Shown here one piece after another: positions 17,254 to 20,053 of a stretch of 20,053 nt of DNA. Origin of the DNA: CAZTPH01 sp031552655 (GTDB lineage: Bacteria; Pseudomonadota; Gammaproteobacteria; UBA9339). Below the pieces are notes generated by a model. That model had not been told where the DNA came from. It saw only the letters and a list, made by a program, of their open reading frames with translations, and ran no database searches. The position numbers were made by a program, and so were the translations under genes. Location: contig JAVBML010000083.1 in NCBI GenBank assembly GCA_031552655.1, forward strand, positions 1 to 20,053. The letters run 5' to 3'. Numbering within the stretch: position 1 is the first letter of the stretch; each line of letters starts with the position of its first letter.

Positions 17254-20053
17254 CTAGGTATTTTCAATCCAACCGCAGAACATGGGAAAATATAGCCCAG
17301 TTCTTATGGGATGATTACTGTCGATAATTTCCATGGCATTTTTATAATTTTGCATTTGCCTAGCATGGTAGCTAGCTTCCTTAGTTAAAAATTGACAGAG
17401 TTCATTATTACCCAGTGCCGATGTTTTATAATCTATAATCCAGCGCACACCATTGTTATCTATAAAAGTGCGATCTATAACGTAGTTTACCGAGATACCG
17501 GAAACCACGGTGGAAATTTTTAGCTCATTGCTAGCGTAGGAGTGATTATTTAATATCCATCTACCACGCTCATCATTCAATATATTTACCATAGCTTTTC
17601 TGATCATCTCTATTCCATGGGTAACATTGAGATAACCCTCTTGCTTCAATAAATTGCTCCAGTAATTTGTTTCCGAAACTATTTGATCTGCGGTAGATTT
17701 TTCTAAATCTATTAGAGATAGAATTTGGTGAATGACAATGCCTAGAATACTATCTTGATTATCTAAGAGTTCAAGTTTAAAATTATGTTCCGGGGTTATG
17801 GATTGCATTGGCATGGGATGATTCCAGGAAGATACTAATCTTGTTAATTGTGGTGTATTGCTGGGTTCAGAAACTACGTCGATATTTTGCTCCGGCGGTG
17901 ATTTTTTAAATGCTATCTTAGTAGCCATGGGTTTTAACTGTTCTAGTAGACTACCACTGGGGAATTTTGGAGGAGTAATGTTGTCTGTTATTCCTAGAAG
18001 GTGTGCTGATTTTTTTGCTCGCGTTATGGCAACGTATAGTAGCCTTCCCGTCTCATAAAAATTGCGTTTCTGCTCAAGTGTTTTAAGATAATTATAAATC
18101 TGATCCTTGGTTTGGGAGCTGCCCAGGGGTGCTAAAATTAGGCCACTCTCCCCATGGAGTTTGGGTCTTTCACACCATAGTAATAGTTTATGCTCATCAA
18201 TTTTTGTAGTGCGATTTATGGCAGGTATTATCACGTGATCAAATTCTAAGCCCTTAGCTCTGTGAATGGTCATAGCGATTATCTTAGCTGCTAAATTGTT
18301 TGTAGAGGTATAGAGGCTAGAGAGCTTAATTTTTAATTTTTCTATGCTTAGATTGTTGTCTATTAATTCGAAATAGACGTCAGCATCTTGTAGTTCTTTT
18401 AAATTATGTGCCGTTGCGGGACCACCAATGGCGAGCCAACATTTTTTTACTAGCATGCGCCAATTTAATTTTCTGATTAATTTAATAAAAGGAGCTATGC
18501 GTGTGATAAAAATAGTCAGTCTTTGGTAGCCACTCTGTGACAGATTTGTTTGGCAGGATGGATCGGAAATGGTATGCCAAATGGTGTGTTCTTGTTTCCG
18601 AGCTATTTGATATATATCGCCCAATGTTAATCCACACCAGGGAGCACGCAGGATTGCTATCCAAGCTATGGCATCATTTAGATCAAAAAGTGCTCGCGTT
18701 AGGGAAAAAAGATCGCTAATTAATAAGTTTTCTTCCATGTGTTCTAGTTCCAAAGCTTGGTAATCCAAATTACTTTTTTCTAGCTCCTTTATGATATATT
18801 GTAAGTGGGATTTTGCCTTAACTAGAATGGCAATGCTGTCGTGGGGATACATTTTTTTGATGCTTTTTATTATGTCCGCGGTTGCTTTTGCTTCGGCGCT
18901 GGGAGTACCATTCTGCAGTAGTGACAATGTTACCTCAGCGTCATTATCAATTGCCGTGGCTTTGGAAGCTTTAAAGGGAACTTGACCTAGAGCTACATCC
19001 ATATTTTGGGGTATTATTTTTGTAAAGATCTCATTTATCCAATTAACAATGTTCGTGGCGGAGCGAAAATTAGTATCTAAAAATATAGGTTGAGGTTTTA
19101 AATTGGCAATGCCATCTCTTTGTACTTTTAAAAATAGTCCAACTTCTGCGGCTCGAAAGCGATAGATAGACTGCATAGGATCTCCCACGAGAAAAAGAGT
19201 ATGTCCATCTTCTTCGTGCCAACCGGCAATTAATTTTTCGATTAATCTATAGTGGGCTATGGAGGTATCTTGAAATTCATCCACTAATAAATGTTGGATA
19301 AAGTAGTCTAAATTTAACGCCAGGTCCGTTGGATTTTCGCTGTCTTCAAGTAAATTGATAGCCGCCATGGTGATTTCGATGTGATCCGCTATTTGTTCTT
19401 GACTAAAGATAATTTTAAGATGAGCAGTTAGCAGAGGAAGTAATTTTAGTAGGGATTCAATGATTTTCCATTGAAAATTTTGATAATTTATCGGAGGAGC
19501 AAGACTAAGATTTTCTAAGCTGAGACGTAATTTTTCATGGGAAGCTAAATTTTGCAACAGTGTTTCCATCCGTAATTTAAGCTTTCTTATTTTACATTGT
19601 TTTTCTCTGGCTTCTTTGTTGGTAGCATTGGGAAATCCCTGTTCCGTCGTTATTTTTTTTCTCCAATTAAATTCCTTGGTTAGGCATAGTAGAGCAATGC
19701 TTTTAGCAGCTGCTATGCTGCTTGCTTCGATGGTTTCTGCCGCTAAAATTTCCTCCAGGAAAGCTGGTGGATCCTCGTGCACTGTATAAATTTCCCGTAG
19801 AATATTCTGCAGCTCTTGATATAAATCCGTAGGAAAATGTGCTATGATTTGACCATGGTATTCTTCTTCTATGGTAGCTAATTCCTTCTCCATTTTTTTT
19901 CGCAATTCCTCCATGTTTTTTAAACCGACGATGTGAGGTAACCATTGATCTCTTACGCGCAGCATGGCTAGAAATAACTTCGCTGCTCGATTCCAATCGT
20001 TGTCTAGGTATAGAAGGAGGTTTTTTAGATATTCCGCATATTCTGGGTTTTCA
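17254..20053 (-). CDS. AddA/RecB-like UvrD-family helicase with C-terminal nuclease (N-terminus outside window)
   Basis: Proteins of this type unwind and trim DNA ends for double-strand break repair, usually with an AddB-like partner. The frame is open to the right edge and gives 932 codons; full relatives are about 1,100-1,200 residues, so the Walker A motif should lie beyond the window. Counting from the internal Met at 19965, later helicase motifs are clear: II VDEFQDTS (228-235), III VGDPMQSIYRFR (260-271), IV DTNFRS, V TIHRAKGLEF (566-575) and VI LLYVAITRAKK. The C-terminus has a RecB-type nuclease set: His746 (LGIVIHQIL), Asp831, then Asp845 and Lys847 (WIIDYKTS), and QMQNY at 870-874. 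It therefore looks active in both functions. Whether addB lies upstream cannot be seen. RecB proper is possible, but the layout fits the AddA-like COG1074 type better. Confidence 0.88.
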   Translation of the reverse strand, partial: ENPEYAEYLKNLLLYLDNDWNRAAKLFLAMLRVRDQWLPHIVGLKNMEELRKKMEKELATIEEEYHGQIIAHFPTDLYQELQNILREIYTVHEDPPAFLEEILAAETIEASSIAAAKSIALLCLTKEFNWRKKITTEQGFPNATNKEAREKQCKIRKLKLRMETLLQNLASHEKLRLSLENLSLAPPINYQNFQWKIIESLLKLLPLLTAHLKIIFSQEQIADHIEITMAAINLLEDSENPTDLALNLDYFIQHLLVDEFQDTSIAHYRLIEKLIAGWHEEDGHTLFLVGDPMQSIYRFRAAEVGLFLKVQRDGIANLKPQPIFLDTNFRSATNIVNWINEIFTKIIPQNMDVALGQVPFKASKATAIDNDAEVTLSLLQNGTPSAEAKATADIIKSIKKMYPHDSIAILVKAKSHLQYIIKELEKSNLDYQALELEHMEENLLISDLFSLTRALFDLNDAIAWIAILRAPWCGLTLGDIYQIARKQEHTIWHTISDPSCQTNLSQSGYQRLTIFITRIAPFIKLIRKLNWRMLVKKCWLAIGGPATAHNLKELQDADVYFELIDNNLSIEKLKIKLSSLYTSTNNLAAKIIAMTIHRAKGLEFDHVIIPAINRTTKIDEHKLLLWCERPKLHGESGLILAPLGSSQTKDQIYNYLKTLEQKRNFYETGRLLYVAITRAKKSAHLLGITDNITPPKFPSGSLLEQLKPMATKIAFKKSPPEQNIDVVSEPSNTPQLTRLVSSWNHPMPMQSITPEHNFKLELLDNQDSILGIVIHQILSLIDLEKSTADQIVSETNYWSNLLKQEGYLNVTHGIEMIRKAMVNILNDERGRWILNNHSYASNELKISTVVSGISVNYVIDRTFIDNNGVRWIIDYKTSALGNNELCQFLTKEASYHARQMQNYKNAMEIIDSNHPIRTGLYFPMFCGWIENT

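Overview
The window is a densely coded, AT-rich stretch of bacterial chromosome with fourteen protein genes, two of them cut by the window edges (mutS at the left, an AddA/RecB-like helicase-nuclease at the right). No tRNA, rRNA, insertion sequence, phage gene or CRISPR array was seen. GMP reductase, exonuclease I, GreA, threonine dehydrogenase, the 2-amino-3-ketobutyrate ligase and FtsB all read as gammaproteobacterial types, and the eno-ftsB order is a classic gammaproteobacterial arrangement. The low GC and an HMG-CoA reductase homologue (mevalonate pathway) instead of IspD after ftsB fit a host-associated lineage of the Coxiella/Legionella kind. That placement is inference; no marker here fixes the genus.

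Layout: (1) 1-3543, minus strand: an overlapping sufB-sufC-mutS run (Fe-S cluster scaffold, its ATPase, and mismatch repair). (2) 3794-7698, plus strand: guaC, then after a 408-base gap trpS and sbcB. (3) 7676-8152, minus strand: greA, whose 3' end overlaps the 3' end of sbcB. (4) 8438-13312, plus strand: a MATE exporter, an AsmA-family envelope protein and eno, ending in a strong intrinsic terminator. (5) 13375-17156, plus strand: ftsB, an HMG-CoA reductase homologue, then kbl-tdh. (6) 17254-20053, minus strand: the helicase-nuclease, facing tdh across a long inverted repeat.

Most genes are housekeeping. Kbl and Tdh together turn threonine into glycine and acetyl-CoA. GuaC returns GMP to IMP. 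MutS, ExoI and the AddA-like protein belong to DNA repair and recombination, but they are not one operon.

I did not find an obvious new multi-gene system. The points most worth a second look are: the enolase has valine where the family has a near-invariant active-site glutamate; the HMG-CoA reductase homologue is short at the N-terminus and has an altered cofactor motif, yet keeps all four catalytic residues, and it sits where ispD is usual; sufBC runs directly into mutS with no sufD or sufS; the palindrome CCATGG occurs about 40 times where base composition predicts about three; and greA has a promoter so close to its ATG that its mRNA may be almost leaderless.
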